64,000 nucleotides of DNA from assembly GCA_963736525.1 (NCBI GenBank), contig CAVTPF010000014.1:62001-126000 (forward strand). Reading direction: 5' to 3'. The position numbers and the translations under genes are program-made. The DNA comes from Bog-473 sp963736525. GTDB lineage: Bacteria > Actinomycetota > Acidimicrobiia > Acidimicrobiales > RAAP-2. Below are positions 34,182 through 43,358 of the stretch, piece after piece. Below the pieces are notes generated by a model. It saw only the letters and a program-made list of their open reading frames with translations. It did no database searches and was not told the DNA's origin. Within the stretch, counting starts at the first letter, position 1; every line of letters starts with the position of its first letter.

Positions 34182-34647
34182 GTAGTCGGCGCGCCCTGAC
34201 GGAGGACGAGCACCTGGCCGGCTGGTTCCCGACCACCTTGGAGGGAGACCGGGCGGCCGGCGCGCCGCTGCACTTCTCCTTCCGCCAGTCGGGGGGCGAG
34301 CCCTTCGACGGCGAGATGCTGGCGTTCGAGCCCCTTCCCGCCTGGAGCTGCGCTGGGCCGACGACGTCCTGCGCTTCGAGCTCGAAGCCGACGGGTCGGG
34401 GTGCATCCTCTCCCTCACCGTGACGTTCCCCGAGCACGGCAAGGCGGCCCGCGACGCGGCGGGCTGGCACGTCTGCCTCGAACAGCTCGGGTTCGTGTGC
34501 GACGGCACCGACCCGCCCTGGCCGCCACCCGAGCGCTGGCGCGTGGTGCACCCGTACTACGTCGAGCGGTTGGGTCCCGAGGCGTCCGCCGTCGGCCGGC
34601 CCGCAGTGTGGGAGGAGGCCCACGGGCCAGCCGGCGAGGATCAGTGA
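34178..34647 (+). pseudogene. SRPBCC/AHSA1-like gene with a -1 frameshift
   Basis: Reading from ATG 34178 gives MSSRRALTEDEHLAGWFPTT... then FDGEMLAFEP, after which the frame degenerates and stops at 34421-34423. Reading one base back at the CCCC run (34331-34334) continues as PSRLELRWADDVLRFELEAD...LTVTFPEHGKAARDAAGW to 34647, completing a normal SRPBCC/AHSA1 fold. The two halves match one family without overlap, so a single C has been lost (or was missed in sequencing). It forms an operon with ArsR, a common pair. A programmed frameshift is unlikely but not excluded. Confidence 0.75.
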
Positions 34648-35882
34648 GCCGACAGGCGCAGGGGGAGCTCGGCCAGGCCGCGCAAGGTGAAGCCCGGACG
34701 CCACTGCGGCTCTGTGCCGGTGAACGCGATCGACCCGAACCGGGCCAGCAACGCGTTGAAGGCGACCTCTCCCTCGAGGCGTGCCAGGGGGGCGCCGATG
34801 CAGTGGTGGGCGCCCCACCCGAAACTCAATGGGGTGTTGTCCTGGCGCCGTAGGTCGAGCTCGTCAGGACGCTCGAAGCGCGCCGGGTCGTGGTTGCCCG
34901 CGCCTTGCAGGATCACGATGCGGTCGCCGCGCGCCAGCGGCTCGCCGAGGAGGTCGGCGGGCTCGAGCGCGGTGCGCAGGTTGAACTGCACCGGGCTGTC
35001 GAAGCGCAGCAGCTCCTCGACGGCCAACGGCGCGATCTCGGGGTGGGCCCGCCAGTCCGCCAGCTGGTCCGGGTGACCCAGCAGCGCCAGGAGCCCGTTG
35101 CCGAGCAGGTTCGTCGTGGTCTCGAAGCCTGCGGCGAAGAGGAGGATCGCCGTCGACGCGATCTCCTCGTCGGTCAGGCGGTCGTCGTTCTCCCTGGCCT
35201 GCACCAAAGCGCTCAGCAGGTCGTCGCAGGGACGGCGCCGGCGTTCGTCCAGGAGCTTCTCGAAGTACTCGCCCAGGAGGACGCTGGCCTGCAAGGCCGT
35301 CTCGGTCTCCTCGTCGCTCAGCACCGGTTCGATGCCCTTGGCCACGGCGCGCACCTGGGGCTGGAGCCCGGCGCGATCGGCAGCCGGGACGCCGACGAGC
35401 TCGCCGATGACGGCCATGGGCAGTGGCAGGGCGAACGCGGCCATGAACTCCACGTCGCCCGCGTCCTCCAGTGAATCGAGCAGGTCGTCGACCAATCGGT
35501 GGATGGCCGGCCGCAGCGCCTCCGCCTGGCGCGGCGTGAACGAACGCGAGACAAGCCGGCGCAGGCGGGTGTGGTCCGGCGGGTCCGACAAGAGCATGTT
35601 GTGGCGGGACGACTCGAAGAACTCGTCGCGCCGGGCGCCGCCGTCGCCGAAGATGCCCGCCGAGTTGTCCTCCACGCCCACGCCCCGGCCGAGGCGCGGG
35701 TCGCGCAGCACGCCGAGGCATTCCTCGTAGCCATTGACCACGTAGGGCCCGAACGCGGTGCGGAACGCCCGGGCCTCGTCTCGCATCAGCGCGTAGGAGG
35801 GGTAGGGATCGGCCTGGCCTTCGGGCGTGACGAGGACCTGCAGCAGCAGCCCGTCGAGGGTCGGGTTCGAGATGATGGTCAT
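34641..35882 (-). CDS. Cytochrome P450
   Basis: 413 residues. I-helix AGFETTTNLLGNG, ExxR in VEELLRFDS, and the heme loop SFGWGAHHCIGAPLARLE with Cys361. CYP bacterial class I type, needing a ferredoxin and reductase that are not in this window. ATG 35882 is chosen (MTIISNPTLDG) because GGGAGG is 6-7 nt upstream; a longer start at 35930 is possible but less likely. Convergent with the SRPBCC gene (7-bp overlap). Substrate unknown; steroid or lipid oxidation is a reasonable guess given other genes. Confidence 0.92.
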   Translation of the reverse strand: MTIISNPTLDGLLLQVLVTPEGQADPYPSYALMRDEARAFRTAFGPYVVNGYEECLGVLRDPRLGRGVGVEDNSAGIFGDGGARRDEFFESSRHNMLLSDPPDHTRLRRLVSRSFTPRQAEALRPAIHRLVDDLLDSLEDAGDVEFMAAFALPLPMAVIGELVGVPAADRAGLQPQVRAVAKGIEPVLSDEETETALQASVLLGEYFEKLLDERRRRPCDDLLSALVQARENDDRLTDEEIASTAILLFAAGFETTTNLLGNGLLALLGHPDQLADWRAHPEIAPLAVEELLRFDSPVQFNLRTALEPADLLGEPLARGDRIVILQGAGNHDPARFERPDELDLRRQDNTPLSFGWGAHHCIGAPLARLEGEVAFNALLARFGSIAFTGTEPQWRPGFTLRGLAELPLRLSAH

Positions 35883-36070
35883 GCCTGCCTCCCGCCGGCG
35901 CCGTGTCGGACGCAGCCGGTCCTTCGGCACGGACCTCCGTAGACTGGCCGCCGGCCGTCGCTACGGGACCATCTTGGCAAATCGTGCGGTCGCGTGCGCC
36001 GGTGCGGCCGGCCGGTGTGACCGGTCCGCGGACTGCAGCAGAGAGCTCCGCCCATCCAGAATGGATCTCC

Positions 36071-36943
36071 ATGAGCATGCAAGGCAAGGTCGTCGTCGTC
36101 ACCGGCTCCAACATCGGCATCGGGTTCGAGACCGCCGTCGGCGTGGCCGGGCTCGGGGCCACCACGGTGCTGGCCTGCCGCAACACGGCCAAGGCCGAGG
36201 CCGCCGCCCAGGAGGTGACACAACGCACGTGGAACGACGACGTGCACGTCGTGGCACTCGACCTCGCCGACCTGGCGTCGGTCCGCACGGCGGCCGAGGA
36301 GATCCACTCGCGCTGGGACCGCCTCGACGTCCTGGTCAACAACGCCGGCGGCGTATGGTCGGAGCGCACGTTGACGGCCCAGGGCTTCGAGCAGACCTTC
36401 GGCGTGAACTACCTGGGCCACTTCTACCTGACCAACCTGCTGCTCGACCGCCTGCGCGCGAGCGCCCCGGCCCGTATCGTCAACGTCACGTCGGTCGGGC
36501 ACCATGCCGCCCGGCACGGCATGCGTTTCGAGGACCTGCAGAGCGAGAAGGGCTACGAGGCGATGGAGGCCTACTCCCGCTCGAAGCTGGCCAACGTGCT
36601 CTTCACCCGCCAGCTGGCCCGGCGGCTCGATGGCACCGGGGTCACGGCGAACGCCGCCCACCCCGGCCCGGTCCGCAGCGCGTTCGGCATGGACGGCGAC
36701 CTCAGGGGCGTGAGCGGGTTCGGCATGCGCCTCGTCCGGCCCTTCGAGATCAGCCCCCGGCGCGGGGCCAAGACGTCCGTCTATCTCGCCACGTCCCCGG
36801 GGGCCGCCACCAAGAGCGGGCTGTACTGGGTGCGCTGCAAGCCCGGGCACATGAGCCGCCGGGCCCGTGACGACGCGGCCGCGGCGCGCCTGTGGGACGA
36901 GAGCGAGAAGCTGGTCGCCTCCGTCGGCTTCGCGCTGCCCTGA
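36071..36943 (+). CDS. SDR-family oxidoreductase (retinol dehydrogenase-like)
   Basis: 290 residues. TGSNIGIGFETAVG (cofactor loop), NNAGGV, catalytic Ser in NVTSVGHH, and YSRSK (Tyr and Lys). The cofactor specificity segment ACRNTAKAEAA after beta-2 favours NADP(H). The fold and length fit the retinol dehydrogenase-like group (WWOX/RDH type). Divergent from the P450 with 188 bp between. No strong Shine-Dalgarno seen. Confidence 0.88.
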   Translation: MSMQGKVVVVTGSNIGIGFETAVGVAGLGATTVLACRNTAKAEAAAQEVTQRTWNDDVHVVALDLADLASVRTAAEEIHSRWDRLDVLVNNAGGVWSERTLTAQGFEQTFGVNYLGHFYLTNLLLDRLRASAPARIVNVTSVGHHAARHGMRFEDLQSEKGYEAMEAYSRSKLANVLFTRQLARRLDGTGVTANAAHPGPVRSAFGMDGDLRGVSGFGMRLVRPFEISPRRGAKTSVYLATSPGAATKSGLYWVRCKPGHMSRRARDDAAAARLWDESEKLVASVGFALP

Positions 36944-36955
36944 GGTCGCCGCTCC

Positions 36956-38164
36956 TCAGGCGTCGCGCGTCTTCATGCGCCAGGCGCCGATGGCGGTCCA
37001 GAACACGATCCAGCCCACGATGACCAGCGAGGCCACCAGGGTGGACTCCGGTCTCAGCAGATCCTGGCCCAGCCCCCCGCCGCCTCCGCCACCGGGACCG
37101 CCACCGCTGAACGGCGTCGGGAGGTTGCCCGGCTCGATGTGGAGCATGGCCACTCCCACGATCCCCCGCTGGACGTTGAGCATGTAGGCGATGACGGCCC
37201 GGCTGAAGATCGGCGTCAAGATCAGCTCCAGCACGACGAGGAGGATCACCGGGACCGTCCGCTGTCCCATCAAGGAGGCCAGCCCGAGGCCGACGATGAA
37301 CCCGATGGTCGCCTCCAGCGCGATCCACAGGCCGACGTCGACCATCAGCGACGTCGACGGGACCAGGAAGACCCGGCTGTAGTCCGCGTAGTTCTGATTG
37401 GCCATGGTGACGGCGAACGCCCGGAGCTGCGCCGGCGATTCACTGGCGGGGACGGTGATCGTGCCCTTCGGCGTCTTGATGGTGGCACCGGGTGGGGGAC
37501 CGCTGGTCTGGCCGTTGCCACAGGGGACGTCCGGCGGGACGTTCGGCCCGTTGTAGTTGAAGTTGCAGATCACCTGGTCGGCGTGGTCGGCCGCCCAGGT
37601 GTCCAGCGCGGGACGCGAAAGCCCCTGTGGCACGTTGATCCCGTCGTAGTTGAGCTGCGTCGGGGCGGCGAACACGCAGACGGCGCAGACGATCGTGTAC
37701 CCGACCGCAACCATGGCGATGACGATGGCCAACCCGGCCGGGATGCGCGCGAAGTACAGGGCCAGCCGGGATCGACCCGTGATCACCAGATGGCGGAACA
37801 TCCCATCGGTCAGGTCGACCGATCCCGCCGTGCAGCCGACGACGGCCGCCACGATGAACCCGAAGACGTACATGAAGCCGAGCACCAGCGTGGTGAAGAT
37901 GGTGTAGCCGCCGGCAGGCCCGTAGGACTTGGGGTCCACGGCGTGGGAGATGAGCCGTACGGCGAGGAAGATCACCGGGATGCCGATGTTCACGGCGATC
38001 AGGGCGATCATCAGCCCCCGGCGCTTGCGCAGCTCCATGAAGCGCGTGGTGACCATGCCCCAGGTCGGGATCCACGAGCCGCGGTGATCGCCCCGCGTCG
38101 CCGCCGGAATCGTGTCTGGGGCCGGACCGGGGGCCGGGGCGCCGACGTCAGAGATGGTCGTCAT
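36956..38164 (-). CDS. ABC-2 type transporter permease
   Basis: 402 residues with about six hydrophobic segments: IALIAVNIGIPVIFLAVRLIS, YTIFTTLVLGFMYVFGFIVAAVVG, IPAGLAIVIAMVAVGYTIVCAVCVFAA, a large loop of about 120 residues between TM3 and TM4 with unusual Cys/Gly/Pro content, then VDVGLWIALEATIGFIVGLGL, PVILLVVLELILTPIFSR and STLVASLVIVGWIVFWTAIGAWR. A glycine tract (GGGPGGGGGGGLG) lies before the last helix. Its ATG overlaps the ATPase stop by 4 bases, so it is the membrane half of a two-gene exporter. Confidence 0.85.
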   Translation of the reverse strand: MTTISDVGAPAPGPAPDTIPAATRGDHRGSWIPTWGMVTTRFMELRKRRGLMIALIAVNIGIPVIFLAVRLISHAVDPKSYGPAGGYTIFTTLVLGFMYVFGFIVAAVVGCTAGSVDLTDGMFRHLVITGRSRLALYFARIPAGLAIVIAMVAVGYTIVCAVCVFAAPTQLNYDGINVPQGLSRPALDTWAADHADQVICNFNYNGPNVPPDVPCGNGQTSGPPPGATIKTPKGTITVPASESPAQLRAFAVTMANQNYADYSRVFLVPSTSLMVDVGLWIALEATIGFIVGLGLASLMGQRTVPVILLVVLELILTPIFSRAVIAYMLNVQRGIVGVAMLHIEPGNLPTPFSGGGPGGGGGGGLGQDLLRPESTLVASLVIVGWIVFWTAIGAWRMKTRDA

Positions 38165-39138
38165 TCCGGCGCCCCCAGTCGGCTCGTGACCTGGAGGAAC
38201 CAGGCCTCGAGCGAGGCCTGGATGTGCTGGAGCCGGTACACGGCGATCCCGCCCTCGACCAGCACCCGGTTGACCTCGGCGATGACGTCGCGCGACGTTC
38301 CCTCCGGCAGCGTCATGCCGAGGCCGTCAGCGCCGACTTGGATCCCCGCGCCGATCGCCGTTGCCTCCAGCAGGGTGCGAGCCCGGTCCGGTTCGGAGCA
38401 CTCGATCTGCAGCTCGAACGACGACCCGGCCAGCAGCTGGGAGATCGGCCCCTGCCGGATGACCTTGCCGCGGTCCACGATGGCAACGGCGTCACAGGTG
38501 CGCTCCACCTCGTCGAGCAGGTGGGACGAGAGCACGACCGTGCGTCCCTCGGCGACCAGCGCCTTGATCATGTCGCGCATGTCGAGCATGCCCGCCGGGT
38601 CGAGCCCGTTCATGGGCTCGTCGAGGATGAGGAGCTGCGGGTCACCGAGCAGGCAGGCGGCGACGCCCAGGCGCTGGCGCATGCCCATGGAGTACTTCGA
38701 CACCTTGTCGTCGGCCCGGTGCAGGATGCCGACTCGCTCGAGCGCCGGCGCGATGCGGTCCTTCGCCGCCGGTTCGCGTGCGGCGGCGAGGATCTGGAGG
38801 TTCTGGCGCCCGGTCAGGTGGGCGTGGAAGCGGGGCTCGTCGACGATGGCCCCGACGCGGGCCAGGGCGCGGTCTCGGTGGCGGGGGACGGGGAAGCCGA
38901 GCAGCGACATCGTGCCGGCGTCGGCGTGGGTCAAGCCGAGCAGCACGCGGATCAACGTGGTCTTGCCGGCGCCGTTGGGGCCCAGGTACCCGAAGGCGCA
39001 GCCTCTGGGCACGAGCAGCTCGACGTCGTCCACGGCGGTGTTCTCCCCGAACCGCTTGGTCAGCCCGTGTGTCTCGACGGCCCACTGGCTCCCACCGGCG
39101 GTGACCGGTGGAGCGTCGGCCAGGGTCGCAGTGCTCAT
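38161..39138 (-). CDS. ABC transporter ATP-binding protein
   Basis: 325 residues. Walker A GPNGAGKT (53-60), signature YSMGMRQRLG, Walker B LLILDEP, H-loop SSHLLDE. DrrA/CcmA-like drug or lipid exporter group; the C-terminal extension (about 245-325) is usual for this type. Start at ATG 39138 (MSTATLADAP), chosen over a longer GTG/ATG upstream in the promoter region. Operon with the permease. Confidence 0.93.
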   Translation of the reverse strand: MSTATLADAPPVTAGGSQWAVETHGLTKRFGENTAVDDVELLVPRGCAFGYLGPNGAGKTTLIRVLLGLTHADAGTMSLLGFPVPRHRDRALARVGAIVDEPRFHAHLTGRQNLQILAAAREPAAKDRIAPALERVGILHRADDKVSKYSMGMRQRLGVAACLLGDPQLLILDEPMNGLDPAGMLDMRDMIKALVAEGRTVVLSSHLLDEVERTCDAVAIVDRGKVIRQGPISQLLAGSSFELQIECSEPDRARTLLEATAIGAGIQVGADGLGMTLPEGTSRDVIAEVNRVLVEGGIAVYRLQHIQASLEAWFLQVTSRLGAPE

Positions 39139-39215
39139 AGCTCTGACCTGCCCTTCCTCGTGTCGGATGTCGACGTCACGCTCACCCGTTCGCCGCGCTG
39201 GGCATGCACATACTG

Positions 39216-39244
39216 GGTATACCACAAGCTACCTTGTGATGCAA
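39216..39244 (-). promoter_or_regulatory. Promoter of the ABC operon with a palindrome in its spacer
   Basis: On the minus strand: TTGCAT (complement of 39239-39244), 17-nt spacer, TATACC (complement of 39216-39221). A perfect inverted repeat CACAAG-N4-CTTGTG (39223-39238) occupies the spacer, and GGTATACC (39216-39223) overlaps the -10. This is the layout of a repressor-controlled promoter. No regulator gene is adjacent. Confidence 0.55.
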
Positions 39245-39300
39245 GGCACCCTGGTTGGAGGACGCTGCGCCGCCGCGCTCGGACGCCCCCCTGGGGGATC

Positions 39301-39340
39301 CTCGGCGCGGGCTCGGCCCCTCCGGGGACCCGACGCCGAG
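39301..39340. other. Inverted repeat between serC and the ABC operon
   Basis: CTCGGCG (39301-39307) and CGCCGAG (39334-39340) with GC-rich inner pairing could form a long hairpin in this otherwise featureless 214-bp gap, just 13 bases beyond the serC stop. No T-tract on either strand, so its status as a terminator is doubtful. Confidence 0.35.
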
Positions 39341-39352
39341 GCGATCGGAGGG

Positions 39353-40510
39353 TCAGCCGGCGAGCGCGCCCACCACGTGGGTGATGCAGCCGCACAGCGA
39401 GGCCACGTCGTCGGGCTCGATCGCCGGGAACATGGCGACGCGCAGCTGGTTGCGCCCGAGCTTTCGGTACGGCTCGGTGTCGACGATGCCGTTGGCCCGC
39501 AGCACCGCCGCCACCGCGCTGGCGTCGACCGCGTCGACGAAGTCGACGGTGCCGACGACGTGGCTGCGGTCGGCCGGGTTCTCGACGAAGGGACGGGCGA
39601 AGCCGGACTGCTCGGCCCACGTGTAGAGGATCTCGGCCGAGCGGTCACAGCGCGACGCCGTCCACTCCAGCCCGCCGTTGGAGTTCATCCAGTCGAGCTG
39701 TTCGGCCAGCAGGAAGATGGTGGCCAGTGCCGGCGTGTTGTAGGTCTGGTCCAGCACCGAGTTGTCGACGGCCGTCTTGAGGTCGAGGAAGGTGGGGATG
39801 TAGCGGCCCGACGCAGCGATCCGCTCCACCCGCTCGAGCGCGGCGGGCGACATGAGCGCGATCCACAGTCCGCCGTCGCTGGCGAAGCATTTCTGGGGAG
39901 CCAGGTAATAGGCGTCGAACTCGGCCGGGTCGACCCGCAGGCCCCCGGCGCCCGAGGTCCCGTCCACGGCCACCAGGCCGCCCCCGTCGGCGGGGAGGGT
40001 GACGCCGTCGGGCCGCCGGATGGGCATGGACACCCCGGTGGAGGTCTCGTTGTGGGTCAGGGCGTACAGGTCGACGGAGGCATCGGCCACCGGCTTCGGA
40101 TGGGTGCCGGCCTCGGACGCGATGACCTGGGGGTCCTGCAGGTGCGGCGCCGACGTGGCGCAGGCCGCGAACTTCGAGGAGAACTCGCCGAAACTCAGGT
40201 GCTGGCTCTGGGCCTCGATGAGCCCGAACGTGGCCGCGTCCCAGAAGCAAGTCGTCCCCCCGTTGCCGAGCACGACTTCGTAGTCGTCGGGGAGCGAGAA
40301 GAGCTCGCGCATGCCGGCGCGCACGCGGCCGACCTGTGACTTGACCGTCTTCTGGCGGTGGCTCGTGCCGAGGTATGTCCCGGCCACCGCGGCCAGCGCG
40401 TCCACCTGCGCCGGGCGAACCTTGGAGGGGCCGGAGCCGAAACGCCCGTCGGAGGGCAGCAACTCGGGGGGGATCTTGATGTCGGGGATGTCTGGCACGT
40501 ATGAGATCAT
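39353..40510 (-). CDS. serC: Phosphoserine aminotransferase
   Basis: 385 residues. FGSGPSKVRP near residue 21, SHRQKTVKSQVG, PLP lysine in YYLAPQKCFASDGG, and TVDFVDAVDASAVAAVLRANGIVDTEPYRKLGRNQLRVAMFPAIEP, typical of the actinobacterial SerC type. Converts 3-phosphohydroxypyruvate to phosphoserine; serA lies 1.3 kb away. The ATG complement (40508-40510) overlaps the start of the divergent aminotransferase. Confidence 0.94.
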   Translation of the reverse strand: MISYVPDIPDIKIPPELLPSDGRFGSGPSKVRPAQVDALAAVAGTYLGTSHRQKTVKSQVGRVRAGMRELFSLPDDYEVVLGNGGTTCFWDAATFGLIEAQSQHLSFGEFSSKFAACATSAPHLQDPQVIASEAGTHPKPVADASVDLYALTHNETSTGVSMPIRRPDGVTLPADGGGLVAVDGTSGAGGLRVDPAEFDAYYLAPQKCFASDGGLWIALMSPAALERVERIAASGRYIPTFLDLKTAVDNSVLDQTYNTPALATIFLLAEQLDWMNSNGGLEWTASRCDRSAEILYTWAEQSGFARPFVENPADRSHVVGTVDFVDAVDASAVAAVLRANGIVDTEPYRKLGRNQLRVAMFPAIEPDDVASLCGCITHVVGALAG

Positions 40511-41750
40511 GGCACCCGTGACGACGCCTTCCTCCACGCCGACCGAGCTCCGCCGGATCTCTCGCCGGGCCGCCGCTGTCGCGCCCTCGGCCACCCTGGC
40601 GGTCGATGCGAAGGCCAAGGCGCTGCAGGCGGCGGGGGAGCACGTCATCGGCTTCGGCGCCGGCGAGCCGGACTTCCCGACGCCCGCGCACATCGTGGAG
40701 GCAGCGGTCGCGGCGTGCCGGGACCCGGCCAACCACCACTACACGCCGACGGGCGGTATCCCGGCACTGCGCGAGGCGATCGCGGCCAAGACCCGGCGCG
40801 ACTCCGGCCTCGAGGTGACGGCGGCCCAGGTGCTGGTCACCAACGGCGGGAAGCACGCCGTGGCCAACGCCTTCGCGGTGCTGTGCGACCCGGGGGACGA
40901 GGTGATCGTGCTCGCCCCCTATTGGACGACCTACCCCGAGTCCATCGCGCTGGCCGGCGGGTCGCCCGTCGTCGTGTCCTCGGACGAGACGACGGGCTTC
41001 CGGTCCTCGGTGGAGGACCTCGAGGCGGCCTGGACCCCCAACACCAAGGCGCTCCTCTTCGTGTCGCCGTCCAACCCGACGGGTGCGGTCTACCCCCGTG
41101 ACGAGATCGAGGCGATCGGGCAGTGGGCCCTGGCCAAGGGGATCTGGGTGCTCACCGACGAGATCTACGAGCACCTGGTCTACGGCGGCGCCGAGCACCA
41201 CTCCATGCCCGTGCTCGTGCCGGAGCTGGCCGACCGCTGCCTGGTGGCCAACGGCGTCGCCAAGACCTACGCCATGACGGGGTGGCGGGTCGGGTGGCTC
41301 ATCGGTCCGACGGACATGATCGGCGCGGCGACCAACATCCAGAGCCACGAGACCTCCAACGTGTCGAACGTGGCCCAGCGGGCCGCGCTGGCCGCCGTGT
41401 CGGGCGGGCTCGAGGACGTGGCCAGCATGCGGGCCGCCTTCGACCGCCGCCGCCAGACGATCGTGACGATGCTCAACGACATCGAGGGTGTCGTCTGCGT
41501 CGAGCCGGAGGGGGCGTTCTACGCCTTCCCCTCGGTCAAGGGGCTGCTCGGGCGGTCGCTGCGGGGACAGCGCCCGGCGACGAGCGCGGAGCTGGCCGAG
41601 GTCTGCATCAACGAGGCCAAGGTGGCGGTCGTCCCCGGGGAGGCCTTCGGTGCCCCGGGCTACTTCCGCATGTCGTACGCCATGGCCGATCACGACATGG
41701 TCGAGGGCGTGTCCCGGCTGGCCGCTCTGTTCGCCGAGGCGCAAGACTGA
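40509..41750 (+). CDS. PLP-dependent aminotransferase (aspartate aminotransferase-like)
   Basis: 413 residues, class I/II. GAGEPDFPTP (about 56-65), HYTPTGGIPALREAIA, SPSNPTGAVY, DEIYEHLVY, PLP lysine in VAKTYAMTGWRVGW (Lys near 261), and YFRMSYAMADHDM with the substrate-binding Arg. Aspartate/2-oxoglutarate specificity of subgroup Ib is likely; methionine or alanine aminotransferase also possible. ATG 40509 overlaps the start codon of serC on the other strand; the in-frame GTG 40518 is an alternative start. Confidence 0.87.
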   Translation: MAPVTTPSSTPTELRRISRRAAAVAPSATLAVDAKAKALQAAGEHVIGFGAGEPDFPTPAHIVEAAVAACRDPANHHYTPTGGIPALREAIAAKTRRDSGLEVTAAQVLVTNGGKHAVANAFAVLCDPGDEVIVLAPYWTTYPESIALAGGSPVVVSSDETTGFRSSVEDLEAAWTPNTKALLFVSPSNPTGAVYPRDEIEAIGQWALAKGIWVLTDEIYEHLVYGGAEHHSMPVLVPELADRCLVANGVAKTYAMTGWRVGWLIGPTDMIGAATNIQSHETSNVSNVAQRAALAAVSGGLEDVASMRAAFDRRRQTIVTMLNDIEGVVCVEPEGAFYAFPSVKGLLGRSLRGQRPATSAELAEVCINEAKVAVVPGEAFGAPGYFRMSYAMADHDMVEGVSRLAALFAEAQD

Positions 41751-41786
41751 TCCACATTCGGCGGGGGGAGTGAGGAGGCCACCGCG

Positions 41787-43358
41787 GTGGCACGGGTTCT
41801 GGTAACCGAGAAGATCGCCCAGAGCGGGCTCGACCTGCTGGCGGACGCCGGCCACGAGGTCGACGTGCAGGAGGGCCTCAGCCCCGAGCAGCTGCTCGAG
41901 GCCGTCGCGGGGGCCCACGCGCTGATCATCCGCTCGGCCACCCAGGTGACGGGGGAGGTGCTGGCGGCCGGGTCCTCGCTCCAGGTCGTGGGCCGGGCCG
42001 GGGTCGGCCTCGACAACGTCGACGTGGGCGCGGCCACCGAGCGCGGCGTCATGGTGGTCAACGCGCCGACGTCGAACATCCTCTCGGTGGCCGAGCAGGC
42101 CATGGCGCTGCTGCTGGCCCAGGCCCGCAACATCCCCCAGGCCCATGCCGCGCTGGTGGCCGGGCGCTGGGAACGCTCGAAGTGGGAGGGCGTCGAGCTG
42201 CACGGCAAGGTGCTCGGGGTCGTGGGGCTCGGGCGGGCCGGCTCGTTGGTGGCCCAGCGGGCCCACGCGTTCGGCATGGAGCTCGTCGGTTACGACCCCT
42301 TCGTCTCTCATGAGCGGGCCCGGGCCATGGGGGTGCGGCTCGTCAGCATCGAGGAGCTGGTGGCCCAGGCGGACTTCGTCTCCATCCACACGCCCAAGAC
42401 CCCCGAGACGCTGGGCCTGTTCGGGCGCGACCTGCTGGCCAAGGCGAAGCCCGGCATCCGGATCGTCAACACGGCCCGCGGCGGCATCGTCGACGAGGAC
42501 GCGTTGGCGGAGGCGATCCGCGACGGCATCGTCGCCGGGGCCGGTCTCGACGTGTTCGCCAAGGAGCCCTGCACGGAGTCGCCCCTCTTCGAGCTGCCAC
42601 AGGTCGTGGTCTCGCCACACCTCGGCGCCTCCACCGAGGAGGCGCAGGACAAGGCGGGCGTGACCATCGCTGAACAGGTGCTGCTCGCCCTGGCGGGCGA
42701 CTTCGTCCCCTACGCGGTCAACGTCGCGGCGACCGACGTCTCCGACGCGGTGCGCTCGTTCATGGCGCTGGCCGAGCAGCTGGGCCGCTTCTTCGTCGGC
42801 CTGCACGACGGCCTGCCCGCCGCCATCGACATCGAGTACCAGGGCGAGCTGGCGGGGGAGAGCACGGGCATCCTGACCCTGTCCGTGCTGAAGGGGATCT
42901 TCGGCGGTTCCACCGAGGAGCCGGTGTCCTATGTGAACGCGCCGCAGCTGGCGGAGCGGCGCGGCCTGCAGGTGCGTGAGTCCTCGACGGCCACGTCGCA
43001 CGACTACAAGTCGCTGATCACGCTCCGCTCCGGCTCGCACTCGGTTGCCGGCACGCTCATCACGGTGGGGCTGCGCACCGAGCCGCGCATCGTCATCGTG
43101 GACGAGCACGTGGTGGAGGTGCCTCCGTCGAACCACATGCTGGTGGTCCGCAACGACGACCGCCCGGGCGTCATCGGCATCGTCGGCACCGCGCTGGGCG
43201 CGGCGGCCGTCTCCATCTCGTCCATGGCCGTGGGACCGAGCCCCGAGGCCTCGACCGCCATGATGGTCATCTCGACCACCACCCCGGCACCCGATGCCGT
43301 CGTCGACCAGTTGCGCGGCGACGAGGGGATCCTCGACATCCACCGCGTCACGCTCTGA
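41787..43358 (+). CDS. serA: D-3-phosphoglycerate dehydrogenase
   Basis: 523 residues, the long actinobacterial form: substrate domain, NAD motif GLGRAGSLVA (about 148), NTARGGIVDE, HLGASTEEAQ, then the ASB domain and a C-terminal ACT domain (HMLVVRNDDRPGVIGIVGTAL) for serine feedback. First enzyme of serine synthesis. GTG 41787 has GTGAGGAGG upstream. A 21-bp tandem duplication covers its stop codon. Confidence 0.96.
   Translation: MARVLVTEKIAQSGLDLLADAGHEVDVQEGLSPEQLLEAVAGAHALIIRSATQVTGEVLAAGSSLQVVGRAGVGLDNVDVGAATERGVMVVNAPTSNILSVAEQAMALLLAQARNIPQAHAALVAGRWERSKWEGVELHGKVLGVVGLGRAGSLVAQRAHAFGMELVGYDPFVSHERARAMGVRLVSIEELVAQADFVSIHTPKTPETLGLFGRDLLAKAKPGIRIVNTARGGIVDEDALAEAIRDGIVAGAGLDVFAKEPCTESPLFELPQVVVSPHLGASTEEAQDKAGVTIAEQVLLALAGDFVPYAVNVAATDVSDAVRSFMALAEQLGRFFVGLHDGLPAAIDIEYQGELAGESTGILTLSVLKGIFGGSTEEPVSYVNAPQLAERRGLQVRESSTATSHDYKSLITLRSGSHSVAGTLITVGLRTEPRIVIVDEHVVEVPPSNHMLVVRNDDRPGVIGIVGTALGAAAVSISSMAVGPSPEASTAMMVISTTTPAPDAVVDQLRGDEGILDIHRVTL

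Noticed and set aside
34331..34340. Programmed -1 frameshift in the SRPBCC gene
   Set aside because: A CCCC run alone, without a clear slippery heptamer or downstream stimulator, is weak evidence; an indel or sequencing error is simpler.
39223..39238. KstR2 operator (ANCAAGNNCTTGNT)
   Set aside because: The central spacing is four rather than two bases, so it does not fit the KstR2 consensus.
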